Assembly: GCA_903900155.1 (NCBI GenBank) | Contig: CAIUMD010000030.1 | Span: 1 to 64,000 of the forward strand | Origin: an uncultured Caulobacterales bacterium | GTDB taxonomy: Bacteria > Pseudomonadota > Alphaproteobacteria > Caulobacterales > Caulobacteraceae | Length of the DNA stretch: 64,000 bases | Direction: 5' to 3' | In this document: piece after piece, positions 43,950 through 52,184 of the stretch | Layout of the letters: every line of letters begins with the position of its first letter | Numbering within the stretch: the first letter of the stretch is position 1 | Notes under the pieces: generated by a model | What the model saw: only the letters and a program-made list of their open reading frames with translations | The model's database searches: none | Told to the model about the DNA's origin: nothing | Position numbers and translations under genes: made by a program

Positions 43950-44885
43950 ATGACCGCCGCCACCATCCTGCCCGACGCCGCCGCGACCAACTGGGTCGAC
44001 CGCCACGCGCCCGAAAGCCTTCGCCCCTGGCTGAAGCTGGGCCGGTTCGATCGGCCGGCGGGGATCTGGCTCTTGATGCTGCCCGGCTGGCAAGGCATCG
44101 CCCTGGCCGCCGCCGAGCAGGGCCGCTGGCCTAATCCCCTGCTGCTGCTGGCGGTGTTCGTCGGCGCGGCCCTGATGCGGGCGGCCGGCTGCGCGTTCAA
44201 CGACATTGTCGACCGCGACTTCGACGCCCAGGTGGCCCGCACGGCCATGCGCCCGATCCCGGCCGGGCTGATCACCGTCAAGCAGGCCTGGCTGTTCCTG
44301 GTGGGCTGCAGCCTGGTCAGCTTGGCTGTCCTGCTGACCCTGGGCTGGGTGGCGATCGGGCTGGGCGTGCTGTCCTTGGCCCTGGTGGCCGGCTACCCGT
44401 TCATGAAGCGGATCACCTGGTGGCCGCAAGCCTGGCTGGGTCTGACCTTCAACTGGGGCGCCCTCCTGGGCTACGCCGCCGCCACGGGGCGCCTGTCGGG
44501 GTCGGCCGCCCTGCTCTACGCCTCGGGCGTCTTCTGGACCCTGGGCTACGACACGATCTACGCGATCCAGGACATCGAGGACGACGCCCTGGCCGGCATC
44601 AAGTCGTCGACCCGGCGGCTGGGCCAGCACGTCCAGCTCGGCGTGGCCGGCTTCTACCTGGCCTCGTTCTGCCTGCTGGTCGCGGCCGGCTGGGTCGGGA
44701 ACATCGGCCCGCTGTTCCTGCCGCTGGCGGCCCTGTTCGCCCTGCACCTGTCGCGCCAGGCGGCCGCCGTCCGCGTGGACGACGGCCCGGCGGCGCTGAA
44801 GCTGTTCAAGTCCAACGCCATCGCCGGCCTGATCGTGTTCGCCGGGCTCGTGGCGGGACTCTGGAAGCCCGGGGTCAGCTTCTAA
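43950..44885 (+). CDS. ubiA: 4-hydroxybenzoate polyprenyltransferase
   Basis: Attaches the polyprenyl tail to 4-hydroxybenzoate in ubiquinone synthesis. The 311-residue integral membrane protein has the two Asp-rich motifs, Asn84-Asp85-x-x-Asp88-x-x-x-Asp92 in NDIVDRDFD and YAIQDIEDD in the second half. The ATG at 43950 begins the conserved N-terminus; upstream codons have poor homology. It ends in a family C repeat. Ubiquinone made here feeds the aa3 oxidase via cytochrome bc1, encoded elsewhere. Confidence 0.95.
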   Translation: MTAATILPDAAATNWVDRHAPESLRPWLKLGRFDRPAGIWLLMLPGWQGIALAAAEQGRWPNPLLLLAVFVGAALMRAAGCAFNDIVDRDFDAQVARTAMRPIPAGLITVKQAWLFLVGCSLVSLAVLLTLGWVAIGLGVLSLALVAGYPFMKRITWWPQAWLGLTFNWGALLGYAAATGRLSGSAALLYASGVFWTLGYDTIYAIQDIEDDALAGIKSSTRRLGQHVQLGVAGFYLASFCLLVAAGWVGNIGPLFLPLAALFALHLSRQAAAVRVDDGPAALKLFKSNAIAGLIVFAGLVAGLWKPGVSF

Positions 44886-44892
44886 CCCATCC

Positions 44893-44981
44893 TGTCATCC
44901 CGGGCGAAGACCCGGGACCGCCACAGGCTCAGCGCTTCCGGCGGTCCCGGCTCGGCGCGCTTCGCGCTTGGCCGGGATGAC
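44893..44981. repeat. Palindromic intergenic repeat, family C copy 1
   Basis: TGTCATCCCGGGC at the left and GCCGGGATGAC at the right, with inner CCCGGGACC, GGTCCCGG and GGCGCGCTTCGCGC hairpins. The same layout is at 62745-62844. Here it lies between the convergent ubiA and LprI-like genes. Confidence 0.75.
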
Positions 44982-44993
44982 CGTTTTTACGGC

Positions 44994-45344
44994 CTAGAAC
45001 GGCCCCTGGCTGTAGACGCGGTCCATGACCGTGTTCAGCTGGCGGATGCGGCCGTCATAGCTGCGCTTCAGGCAGGCCTGATTGGCGCCGCACTGCTTGC
45101 GGGCCTGCAGCCACGCGCGCTGGTCGTCCATGATCGCGCCGCGACCGCCCATCGGCACCAGGTGGCGGGTGATGCCGTACAGCTGGTCCATGCGCACGTC
45201 CTGGTCGTTGAGGTCGCGGTTGGCGCAGATCGCTTTCTCGTCGGCGGTGCGGGCCTTGCGGCAGTCGAAGCTGGCGGCCGAGGCGGGGATTGCGCCAGCG
45301 GCGCAGACAGCGGTCAGAAGAAAGACTGAGATCAGGCGGCGCAT
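44994..45344 (-). CDS. LprI-like periplasmic protein (DUF1311)
   Basis: A 116-residue exported protein. Signal peptide MRRLISVFLLTAVCAAGAIPASA is followed by a DUF1311/LprI-type domain: FDCRKARTADEKAICANRDL and QRAWLQARKQCGANQACLKRSYDGRIRQL. Four cysteines (FDC, AIC, KQC, QAC) should make two disulphides. Members are periplasmic lysozyme inhibitors or of unknown role; the exact role here is open. GGAG precedes the ATG at 45344. It is divergent from the desaturase gene. Confidence 0.87.
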   Translation of the reverse strand: MRRLISVFLLTAVCAAGAIPASAASFDCRKARTADEKAICANRDLNDQDVRMDQLYGITRHLVPMGGRGAIMDDQRAWLQARKQCGANQACLKRSYDGRIRQLNTVMDRVYSQGPF

Positions 45345-45411
45345 CGAGGGCTCCAGAATGTGACGTCGGGTCATGCTGTCGGCTCTAAGCTGAATGTGCG
45401 ATGATCGTTCC

Positions 45412-46356
45412 ATGGCCGTAGCTCCCCGCGTCAAGCCGCAGGACCTGTTCACGCCCGACGAATGGACGCGAATTTCCGCGCGCTCGTCCTGGCGCGGCGT
45501 CGCGATGGTGGCCCACGCCTGGGCCGTGATCCTCGCCGCCGGGGCGCTGTTCGTCGCCTTCCCCAATCCGCTGACCTACGTCATCGCCGTGATGCTGATC
45601 GGCGCGCGACAGCTGGGCCTGGCGATCTTGATGCACGAGGCCGCGCACGGCGGCCTGCAGCCCAACCTCAAGGTCAATGACTGGCTGGGCGAATGGTTGT
45701 GCGCCGCACCGACGGGCGCCTCGCTGGCCAAGTACCGGCCCTATCACCTGACCCACCACAAGTTCGCCCAGCAGGCCGAGGATCCGGACCTGGTCCTGTC
45801 CGCGCCCTTCCCGACCACGCGGGCGTCCCTGCGGCGGAAGATCATCCGCGACCTGACGGGCCAGACCTTCTTCAAGCAGCGCTTCGGGCCCCTTCTCGGA
45901 AAGATGAAGGGCGACGCCCCGAAAGGCGCGATCTTCGCCGGCGAGGTCGCGCGGCAGAAACCGTTCCTGCTGTGGAACCTCGCCATCCTCGTCGTGCTGT
46001 CGGTCTTCGGTCTCTGGTGGGCCTGGCTGGCGCTGTGGATCGCGCCGATGGCCACCTGGTTCCCGCTGGTCACCCGCCTGCGCAACATCGCCGAGCACGC
46101 CCTGGTGGCCAAGGACGAGCCCGACCCGTTCCGCCACGCCCGCACCACCCGCGCCAACTGGCTGGAACGCGCCCTGATCGCGCCCTACCACGTCAATTTC
46201 CACGCCGAGCACCACCTGTTCATGCACACCCCGTGCTGGAACCTGCCGATGGCGCACCGGCTGCTGGAGAAGAAGGGCCTGACGAGCGGCATGCTGACCG
46301 CGCCGGGCTATCTGACCGTGCTGCAGGCCGCCTCGAGCAAACCGGTCGCCGCCTGA
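45412..46356 (+). CDS. Membrane fatty acid desaturase-like protein
   Basis: A 314-residue membrane di-iron enzyme with the three histidine boxes HEAAH (75-79), HLTHH (112-116) and HAEHH (264-268). Four to five spans. It resembles bacterial desaturases and beta-carotene hydroxylase-like proteins; the substrate (acyl chain or sterol-like lipid) is not clear. An upstream ATG at 45394 would add six residues; neither start has a good ribosome-binding site. It is divergent from the LprI-like gene by a 67-base gap. Confidence 0.88.
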   Translation: MAVAPRVKPQDLFTPDEWTRISARSSWRGVAMVAHAWAVILAAGALFVAFPNPLTYVIAVMLIGARQLGLAILMHEAAHGGLQPNLKVNDWLGEWLCAAPTGASLAKYRPYHLTHHKFAQQAEDPDLVLSAPFPTTRASLRRKIIRDLTGQTFFKQRFGPLLGKMKGDAPKGAIFAGEVARQKPFLLWNLAILVVLSVFGLWWAWLALWIAPMATWFPLVTRLRNIAEHALVAKDEPDPFRHARTTRANWLERALIAPYHVNFHAEHHLFMHTPCWNLPMAHRLLEKKGLTSGMLTAPGYLTVLQAASSKPVAA

Positions 46357-46380
46357 TCCGCGCCGTGCTCTAAGCGCGGC

Positions 46381-47040
46381 ATGATCGTCCAGACCCTGGA
46401 AGGCCGCCGGGCCTTCATCCGCGACAACACGCGCCTGCAGCCGACGCCGCACACGCCGGAGCTGTCGCTGCACCTGGCCGACGAGATCACCCCGATCTGG
46501 CAGTTGACCGAGGAAGCCCTGGAAGCGATCGGCCTGCCGCCGCCGTTCTGGGCCTTCGCCTGGGCCGGCGGCCAGGCCTTGGCGCGCTACATCCTGGACC
46601 ACCCGGAGACCGTCGCGGGCAAGCGGGTGATCGACTTCGCCACCGGCTCGGGCATCGTCGCCATCGCCGCGATGAAGGCTGGCGCGGCCAGCGTGCTGGC
46701 GGCCGACATCGACGTCTTCTGCGAGGCGGCCGTCGGCCTGAACGCGCAGGCCAACGGGGTCGAGGTGGCCTTCACCGACGTCAACCTGCTCGACACGCCG
46801 CCGCCGGAAGCCGACGTGCTGCTGGCCGGCGACATCTGCTACGAGCGGCCGATGGCCGAGGCGGTGATGGCCTGGCTGCGCCAGGGCCGCGACGCCGGCG
46901 CCAGCGTGTTCATCGGCGATCCGGGGCGCACCTACTTCCCGAAGGATGGTCTCGAGAAGCTGGCCGAATACCAGGTGCCGACCACCCGCGAGCTCGAGGA
47001 TTTCGCTGTCAAGCGCACCAGCGTCTGGACTCTGCCCTGA
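46381..47040 (+). CDS. Protein lysine methyltransferase, ETF-beta type
   Basis: A 219-residue class I SAM-dependent methyltransferase. VIDFATGSGIVAIAAMKAGA is the SAM-binding motif I, and AADIDVFCEAAVGLNAQANG motif II. GDICYERPMAEAVMAWL corresponds to the DxFY motif and helix of METTL20-type electron-transfer-flavoprotein beta methyltransferases, which trimethylate lysines near the dehydrogenase contact site and slow electron transfer. The acyl-CoA dehydrogenase in this window is a possible indirect partner. A PrmA-like assignment is the main alternative. Confidence 0.85.
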   Translation: MIVQTLEGRRAFIRDNTRLQPTPHTPELSLHLADEITPIWQLTEEALEAIGLPPPFWAFAWAGGQALARYILDHPETVAGKRVIDFATGSGIVAIAAMKAGAASVLAADIDVFCEAAVGLNAQANGVEVAFTDVNLLDTPPPEADVLLAGDICYERPMAEAVMAWLRQGRDAGASVFIGDPGRTYFPKDGLEKLAEYQVPTTRELEDFAVKRTSVWTLP

Positions 47041-47085
47041 GCGCCAGATAAGAACATTTGCAGAACATCAATATCGGAGACCGCC

Positions 47086-47439
47086 ATGCGCGAGGACGGC
47101 AAGATCGACTATGTCGAGTGGCCCGGCGGCGACCTCCCGGCGACCAAGAGCTTCTATTCGGCCGCCTTCGGCTGGAGCTTCGTCGACTACGGTCCCGACT
47201 ATGTCGCCTTCGAGGGCCAGGGCGCCGACGGCGGTTTCGCCACGCCGCAGGAGGGCTCCAGCGACCGTCCGCTGGTCATCCTGTACGCCCACGACCTGGA
47301 GGCCATGCTGGACAAGGTGGTCAAGGCCGGCGGCGTGATCACCGCCCCGATCTTCAGCTTCCCCGGCGGCCGCCGCTTCCACTTCACCGATCCGTCCGGC
47401 AATGAACTGGGCGTGTGGAGCGCGACGGGGGTCGAGTAG
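47086..47439 (+). CDS. VOC family protein (glyoxalase-like)
   Basis: A 117-residue single-domain vicinal-oxygen-chelate protein. Two beta-alpha-beta-beta-beta halves are seen: DYVEWPGGDLPATKSFYSAAFGWSF and FHFTDPSGNELGVWS. The metal-binding positions are not obvious enough to assign an enzyme. It resembles the uncharacterised PhnB/lactoylglutathione-lyase-like proteins. It follows the methyltransferase gene in the same direction by 45 bases and ends at a family A repeat. Confidence 0.85.
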   Translation: MREDGKIDYVEWPGGDLPATKSFYSAAFGWSFVDYGPDYVAFEGQGADGGFATPQEGSSDRPLVILYAHDLEAMLDKVVKAGGVITAPIFSFPGGRRFHFTDPSGNELGVWSATGVE

Positions 47440-47442
47440 CTC

Positions 47443-47572
47443 CCCCTTCTCCCCTTGCGGGAGAAGGTGTCAGCGAAGCTGACGGATGAGGGGTCGAAAG
47501 GCCTGTCCGGATAGCGGAGCGCAACCCCTCACCCGGCCCTGCGGGCCACCCTCTCCCGCAAGGGGAGAGGGG
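47443..47572. repeat. Palindromic intergenic repeat, family A copy 3
   Basis: Closest to the copy at 258-383: the left arm CCCCTTCTCCCCTTGCGGG and right arm CCCGCAAGGGGAGAGGGG pair nearly perfectly, with GTCAGCGAAGCTGAC and GGCCCTGCGGGCC hairpins inside. The GCGAAGC hairpin shows compensating changes relative to copy 1 (GTCGGC...GCCGAC versus GTCAGC...GCTGAC), so the RNA fold is conserved. Confidence 0.8.
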
Positions 47573-47646
47573 AACCCCATCAAACCGTCACACACTGTCG
47601 GCACCCTCCGCCTTCTGACGATTGAGCTCGTTTCGGCAGGGGCGGC

Positions 47647-48084
47647 ATGGGCGACAAGAGCTGCGGCGGTTGCGGTATGTGCTGCAAGCTGATGGGCGTG
47701 GAGGCGCTGGCCAAGCCGCCCCACGCCTGGTGCGGCCATTTCCGCAAAGGGTCGGGCTGCGCGATCTATGCCGACCGCCCTGCCGCCTGCGCCGACTTCG
47801 CCTGCTATTGGCTCAAGAGCGAAGGCCTGGGTGACGAGTGGCGGCCGGACCGGGCGCGGTTCGTCCTGCACCGCGAGGACCAGGGCCGGCGCATGGTGGT
47901 CGAGGTCGATCCGGCCAGTCCCGAGGCCTGGCGCAAGGCGCCCTACCACGCCACCCTGCGGGCCTGGGCCGCGCGCGGGGCCGCCGACGGCCTGACCCTG
48001 AACGTGCTGGTCGGCCGGCGCGGCTACGAGATCCGTCCTGACCGCGATGTCGATCTGGGCGTCGTGCGGAGCTTTGCGGCATGA
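47647..48084 (+). CDS. YkgJ-type cysteine-cluster protein, first copy
   Basis: A 145-residue protein with eight cysteines at positions 6, 9, 12, 13, 29, 38, 48 and 53, in the YkgJ-family zinc/iron-chelating pattern CGGCGMCCK...WCGHF...GCAIYADRPAAC. A basic/aromatic C-terminal half follows. Function is unknown; some relatives bind Fe-S clusters or zinc. It overlaps the second copy by four bases (ATGA). Cysteine spacing is identical in both copies. Confidence 0.85.
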   Translation: MGDKSCGGCGMCCKLMGVEALAKPPHAWCGHFRKGSGCAIYADRPAACADFACYWLKSEGLGDEWRPDRARFVLHREDQGRRMVVEVDPASPEAWRKAPYHATLRAWAARGAADGLTLNVLVGRRGYEIRPDRDVDLGVVRSFAA

Positions 48085-48614
48085 CCGACACGGACCTCTA
48101 CGCCCAGCCCGCCGCCGGCAAGACCTGCGGATCGTGTGGCCTGTGCTGCAAGGTCCTGGCGATCGAGGCGCTGGACAAGGCCGACGGCGTCTGGTGCGCG
48201 CACTTCCGGAAAGGCGGCGGCTGCGGCCACTACGAGCACCGCCCCACCGCGTGCCGGGGCTTCATGTGCCTGTGGATCACGTCCGAGAAGCTGGGTCCCG
48301 AGTGGCGGCCCGACAAGGCCGGCTTCGTGATGTACACCGACCGCGACGGCAAGCGCCTGAACCTGGTGGTCGACGCCGGCAAGCCCGCCTCGTGGCGGCG
48401 CGAGCCCTACTATGCCTACATCAAGAACATGTCGCGCCGGGCCCTGGACGGCTACGAGCTGGTGGTCTGCATCGGCGACCGCCGCATCGTCGTGTTCCCG
48501 GGCGAAGAGATCGACCTGGGCGTCATCCCGCCCGACCGCAAGCTGGTCAGCGGCTATGTCGAGCAGGACGGCGCCCTGACGCCCTTCGCCATGGTGCTGG
48601 CCGACGCGGACTAG
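48081..48614 (+). CDS. YkgJ-type cysteine-cluster protein, second copy
   Basis: A 177-residue paralogue of the preceding protein. Cysteines at 16, 19, 22, 23, 39, 48, 58 and 63 have the same spacing; CGSCGLCCK, WCAHF, GCGHYEHRPTAC and FMCLW match the first copy. A longer N-terminus and a C-terminal extension (to ADAD) distinguish it. The two genes overlap by four bases, so equal amounts and a heterodimer or division of labour are possible. Its end overlaps the convergent NAD-binding oxidoreductase gene by four bases. Confidence 0.85.
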   Translation: MTDTDLYAQPAAGKTCGSCGLCCKVLAIEALDKADGVWCAHFRKGGGCGHYEHRPTACRGFMCLWITSEKLGPEWRPDKAGFVMYTDRDGKRLNLVVDAGKPASWRREPYYAYIKNMSRRALDGYELVVCIGDRRIVVFPGEEIDLGVIPPDRKLVSGYVEQDGALTPFAMVLADAD

Positions 48615-49480
48615 GCCCGCTCGAACTTCGGATGAAACTTCCGCGGCGCCCACGCGAAGTCCCGCATCGCGTCCGAGCTGTCGAAGGTCAGGTCCTGGCC
48701 CATCCGCATGCCCATGGCCGTGGTCGCGCCGGGATAGAAAGGCTTGGCCAGGCGCATGACCAGGCCAAACAGCCAGGTCGGCATCGGCAGGCTGCGCGGA
48801 TGCTTGCCCAGGCCCTCGAACACCCGGTCGACCATCACGCGATAGGTCACCGTCTCGCCGCCCACCAGGTCGTAGGCGCGGTTGCGGGCGGCCGGCGCGT
48901 GGGCGGCGGCCAGGGCCCCGGCGGCCAGGTCGGCGGCGTGCACCGGCTGGCGCAGGCCCTCGCCCTTGCCCGACAGCGGCATGATCCCGAACCGCTTCAC
49001 CAGGCGGGCGATGCGGCTGACGTTCTCGTCGTGGCCTTCGTCATAGATCAGGGTCGGGCGCAGGATAGTCCAAGCCACGCCATGCGCGGCGCACCAGGCC
49101 TCGACCGCGGCTTCGGCGTCCGCCAGCTGCCGGGCCATGGCCCGCTCGCCGGCGTCCGGGGAGTCGGTCTTGGTGAAGCGGCTGGTCGAGGAGAAGGCGA
49201 TCAGCCGCTCCATGCCCCGCGCCTTCAGGGCCGGCAGCGCCGCCGGCAGAAGCCAGATCGGCGACAGCGCGAACACCGTGGCGGCGACCGGCAGGCGCTC
49301 GTCCAGGTCCGGGTCCTTCAGGTCGCCGCCGATCCAGCAGATGTCCTGCGTCGGCGGCCGGCGGCTCAGCGCCGTCGGGTTCAGGTCCTCGGCCTTGAGC
49401 AGGGTCAGCAGATGATCGCCGATCAAGCTGGTCGCGCCCAGCACCAGCACCGGCGTCTTCAGGGTGTTCTCGGTGTCCAT
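48611..49480 (-). CDS. NAD(P)-binding epimerase/dehydratase-like protein
   Basis: A 289-residue Rossmann-fold protein of the atypical short-chain dehydrogenase group. The nucleotide-binding loop is VLVLGATSLIGDHLL (about 11-25). FSSTSRFTK gives the Ser region, but a typical YxxxK catalytic pair is not visible, and the middle FALSPIWLLP replaces the usual. It resembles NmrA/complex-I NDUFA9-like proteins, which bind NADPH. Role unknown. It is divergent from the MmcQ-like gene by 35 bases. Confidence 0.83.
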   Translation of the reverse strand: MDTENTLKTPVLVLGATSLIGDHLLTLLKAEDLNPTALSRRPPTQDICWIGGDLKDPDLDERLPVAATVFALSPIWLLPAALPALKARGMERLIAFSSTSRFTKTDSPDAGERAMARQLADAEAAVEAWCAAHGVAWTILRPTLIYDEGHDENVSRIARLVKRFGIMPLSGKGEGLRQPVHAADLAAGALAAAHAPAARNRAYDLVGGETVTYRVMVDRVFEGLGKHPRSLPMPTWLFGLVMRLAKPFYPGATTAMGMRMGQDLTFDSSDAMRDFAWAPRKFHPKFERA

Positions 49481-49515
49481 TCGCCAGATATAGTCATGGT
49501 TGGGGGAGGTATCCC

Positions 49516-49860
49516 ATGACTTACGAAGACGTGAGAACGTTCGCGTTCAAACTGCCCGGCGTCGAGGACGGCACGGCCTATGGCCGCCCCTGCCTGAAGG
49601 CGCACGGCAAGTTCCTGACCCGCCTGTTCGAGGACGGGGAAAGCCTGGTCTGCCCCGCCGCGCCGTTCGACGAGCGCGAGATGCTGGTCGAGGCCGAGCC
49701 GGACGTCTTCCACTTCACCGACCACTTCCGGAACTATCCCTACGTCCTGGTTCGCCTGCCCTTGGCGCACCCCGGAACGGTCGAGCAGCTGGTCACCCGC
49801 CAGTGGCGCGCCACGGCCCCGAAGAAGGTTCTGAAAGCCTGGGACGAGACGCACGCATGA
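49516..49860 (+). CDS. MmcQ/YjbR family protein
   Basis: A 114-residue protein of the MmcQ/YjbR (double-wing DNA-binding-like) family. TYEDVRTFAFKLPGVEDGTAYGRPCLKAHGKFLTRLF and the later YPYVLVRLPLAHPGTVEQLVTRQWRATAPKKV match the family. Its function is not known; DNA binding is a structural inference. It overlaps the following membrane-protein gene in ATGA, suggesting coupled translation. Confidence 0.87.
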   Translation: MTYEDVRTFAFKLPGVEDGTAYGRPCLKAHGKFLTRLFEDGESLVCPAAPFDEREMLVEAEPDVFHFTDHFRNYPYVLVRLPLAHPGTVEQLVTRQWRATAPKKVLKAWDETHA

Positions 49861-50501
49861 GAATTTGGCGTATCCTGATCGCCGTCGTCGCCTGCCTGGG
49901 CCCGGCCTTGCAGTACGGCCTGATGGTCTATGACGAGACCCTGGTCTCGGCCGCCGTCAAGTCGGTCGAGTTCTTCAGCTACTTCACGATCCTGTCGAAC
50001 ATGCTGGCCGCCGCCGCCCTGACCGCGCCGCTGGTCGCCCCCGACAGCCGGTTCGCGACCTGGGCCGAGCAGAGCGGTCCTCGCGCCGCGATCGCGACCT
50101 ATCTGACCATCACGGGCGTGGTCTATCACACCATGCTGGCCTGGCAGTGGCATCCGCAGGGCCTGCGCCTGGTCGCCGACACCCTCCTCCACACGATCAC
50201 CCCGATCGCCTATCTGGTCGACCTGGCCCTGCGCGGCGGGCACGGGGAAGCGCGCTGGATCGCGGCGGCCAAGGCCATGGCCTTTCCGGCCCTGTTCGGC
50301 GCCTGGACCCTGGTCCACGGGGCGCTGTCGGGCTTCTACCCGTACCCGTTCATGAATGTCGCCAAGCGCGGCTATCCGCCGGTGGTGCTGACCATGGTCG
50401 AGATGAGCGTGGCCTTTGCTCTGATCGCCCTGATCTTCGTGTTCCTCTTACGCGTTCGCACCAGGGTGGTCGCCCGCGCGCCACAGCCTATATCCGCCTG
50501 A
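49857..50501 (+). CDS. Pr6Pr family membrane protein
   Basis: A 214-residue six-span membrane protein of the Pr6Pr/FAR-17a-AIG1-like group. Landmarks: VKSVEFFSYFTILSNMLAAAAL, GVVYHTMLAW, LLHTITPIAYLVDL and GALSGFYPYPFMNV. Relatives in vertebrates hydrolyse fatty-acid esters; no activity is shown for the bacterial branch, though the conserved His and Thr residues are in similar places. The ATG at 49857 overlaps the stop of the MmcQ-like gene. The aldo/keto reductase gene follows 20 bases later. Confidence 0.85.
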   Translation: MRIWRILIAVVACLGPALQYGLMVYDETLVSAAVKSVEFFSYFTILSNMLAAAALTAPLVAPDSRFATWAEQSGPRAAIATYLTITGVVYHTMLAWQWHPQGLRLVADTLLHTITPIAYLVDLALRGGHGEARWIAAAKAMAFPALFGAWTLVHGALSGFYPYPFMNVAKRGYPPVVLTMVEMSVAFALIALIFVFLLRVRTRVVARAPQPISA

Positions 50502-50521
50502 CCGTTTTCCCGGAGTCTCCC

Positions 50522-51361
50522 ATGTCCAAGCTCGTTCCCGCCGTCCGCTCGGGCGACGTCCTGATGCCCGCCCTGGGTTTTGGCACCTGGCAGCTGGAGA
50601 ACGGCACGGCGACGCCCCTGGTCGAGAAGGCCCTGGAGGTCGGCTACCGCCACATCGACACCGCCCAGATCTATGGCAACGAGCGCGATGTCGGTGCGGG
50701 CATCAAGAGCAGCGGCGTCAAGCGCGACGAGATCTTCCTGACCACCAAGGTCTGGATCGACCAGTTCCACGACGGCGACCTGCAGCGTTCGGCCGAGAAG
50801 AGCCTGGAGAAGCTGGGTCTCGACCACGTCGACCTCTTGCTGCTGCACTGGCCCAAGCCCGAGGTGCCGCTGGCCGAGACCCTGAAGGCCCTGAACGAGG
50901 TGCGCTCGCGCGGCCTGACCCGCGCCATCGGCCTGTCGAACTTCCCCTCGGCCCTGCTGGCGCAGGCCGCCCAGCTGTCGGAAGCCCCGATCGCCACCGA
51001 CCAGGTCGAGTTCCACCCCTATCTGTCGCTGAAGACCCTGAAGGCCAAGGCCGACGAACTGGGAACCTCGATCACCGCCTGGTCGCCGCTGGCCCAGGGC
51101 AAGGTCGCCAACGACCCGGTGCTGGTCGAGATCGGCAAGGCTCACGGCAAGACGCCCGGACAGGTGACTCTGCGCTGGATCGTCCAGCAGGGGATCATCG
51201 CCATCCCGCGCACCAGCAATCCCGCGCGCATCGAGGAAAACTTCGACATCCTCGACTTCGAGCTGTCAGCCGACGAGATGGCGCAGATCCACGGCCTGGC
51301 CCGTCCGGACGGCCGCCTGGGCGACTGGCTGGACAAGGCCTACGCCTGGGACGCGGAATAG
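50522..51361 (+). CDS. Aldo/keto reductase
   Basis: A 279-residue NADPH-dependent reductase, 2,5-diketo-gluconate reductase (DkgA/B)-like. The catalytic tetrad is Asp46, Tyr51 (IDTAQIYGNE), Lys76 (TTKVW) and His109 (LLLHWPK). NADPH-binding segment IPRTSNPARIEEN follows. It may reduce methylglyoxal or other toxic aldehydes. GGAG precedes the ATG at 50522. A terminator follows the gene. Confidence 0.93.
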   Translation: MSKLVPAVRSGDVLMPALGFGTWQLENGTATPLVEKALEVGYRHIDTAQIYGNERDVGAGIKSSGVKRDEIFLTTKVWIDQFHDGDLQRSAEKSLEKLGLDHVDLLLLHWPKPEVPLAETLKALNEVRSRGLTRAIGLSNFPSALLAQAAQLSEAPIATDQVEFHPYLSLKTLKAKADELGTSITAWSPLAQGKVANDPVLVEIGKAHGKTPGQVTLRWIVQQGIIAIPRTSNPARIEENFDILDFELSADEMAQIHGLARPDGRLGDWLDKAYAWDAE

Positions 51362-51375
51362 GCGCAGATCGCGAG

Positions 51376-51406
51376 GGCCGGTGGCGCATCCGCCGGCCTT
51401 TCTTTT
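51376..51406 (+). terminator. Rho-independent terminator after the aldo/keto reductase
   Basis: Arms GGCCGGTGG (51376-51384) and CCGCCGGCC (51390-51398), one mismatch, five-base loop, followed by TTTCTTTT. It points to the plus strand; the convergent DedA gene ends at its far side. Confidence 0.82.
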
Positions 51407-52049
51407 AGAACGTCGGCAGCAGTTGACGGCGGCCCGGCGTCGGGCGATGCAGGACGTTGATCAGGGCCGTACCGCCCACGACGACGATCGCGCCGCCGCC
51501 CAGGACCAGCCACAGCACCCAGCCTTGCAGCTCCAGCAGCGCCAGGCCGCGCGTGGCCAGATAGCCCGGGGCCAGCAGCACGCCGACCCACAGTGCGGCC
51601 GAGGCGACATTGGCCAGCTGGAAGACCCAGGTACGCATCCGCAGCATGCCGACCATCACCGGCACGAAGGCCCGCAGCGGGCCGAAGAACCGTCCGACAA
51701 ACACCGACACCACGCCATACCGACGCGCATAGAGGCGCGTGCGAGCCACGGCGCGGCGACGCGGGCGCAGCGACGGATGGCGCAGGGCGCGGGCGCCGAC
51801 CCGGCGGCCGATCTGGAACGAGACGGCGTCGCCGATCGCCGCGCCGGCGACACACCAGAAGAACACCTCGACAGGATCCAGCGCGCCGCTGGCGATCAGT
51901 CCGCCCGCCAGCAGCATCAGCGCCGTCGCCGGCACGAACGCGCCGATCAGGAACATCGATTCCAGAAGCGTGAGGATCCCAAGGATCGGACCGGCCCAGG
52001 CCTGGTGCTCGGAAACAAACGCGCTGACGGGGGAAAGCAAACTGTCCAT
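51405..52049 (-). CDS. DedA family membrane protein
   Basis: A 214-residue DedA-type protein, implicated in undecaprenyl phosphate or phospholipid flipping and membrane integrity. SMFLIGAFVPATALMLLAGGL and the charged FGRFFGPLRAFVPVMVG motif (F-G-R-x-x-G-x-x-R) are the family signature. Four to five spans. The ATG at 52049 is preceded by GAGGAG. It is convergent with the aldo/keto reductase gene. Confidence 0.92.
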   Translation of the reverse strand: MDSLLSPVSAFVSEHQAWAGPILGILTLLESMFLIGAFVPATALMLLAGGLIASGALDPVEVFFWCVAGAAIGDAVSFQIGRRVGARALRHPSLRPRRRAVARTRLYARRYGVVSVFVGRFFGPLRAFVPVMVGMLRMRTWVFQLANVASAALWVGVLLAPGYLATRGLALLELQGWVLWLVLGGGAIVVVGGTALINVLHRPTPGRRQLLPTF

Positions 52050-52184
52050 GGGCTCCTCGGAACGCACAGATAGGTGCGCCCGATGCCCGCTATAAGGCGA
52101 GGAAATGACCAGTCGACGAATACCGGTCACACTGCGACCAAGATGCCACTATGGACGGGCGCGGCATGGTGACGCTGGCGGCGA

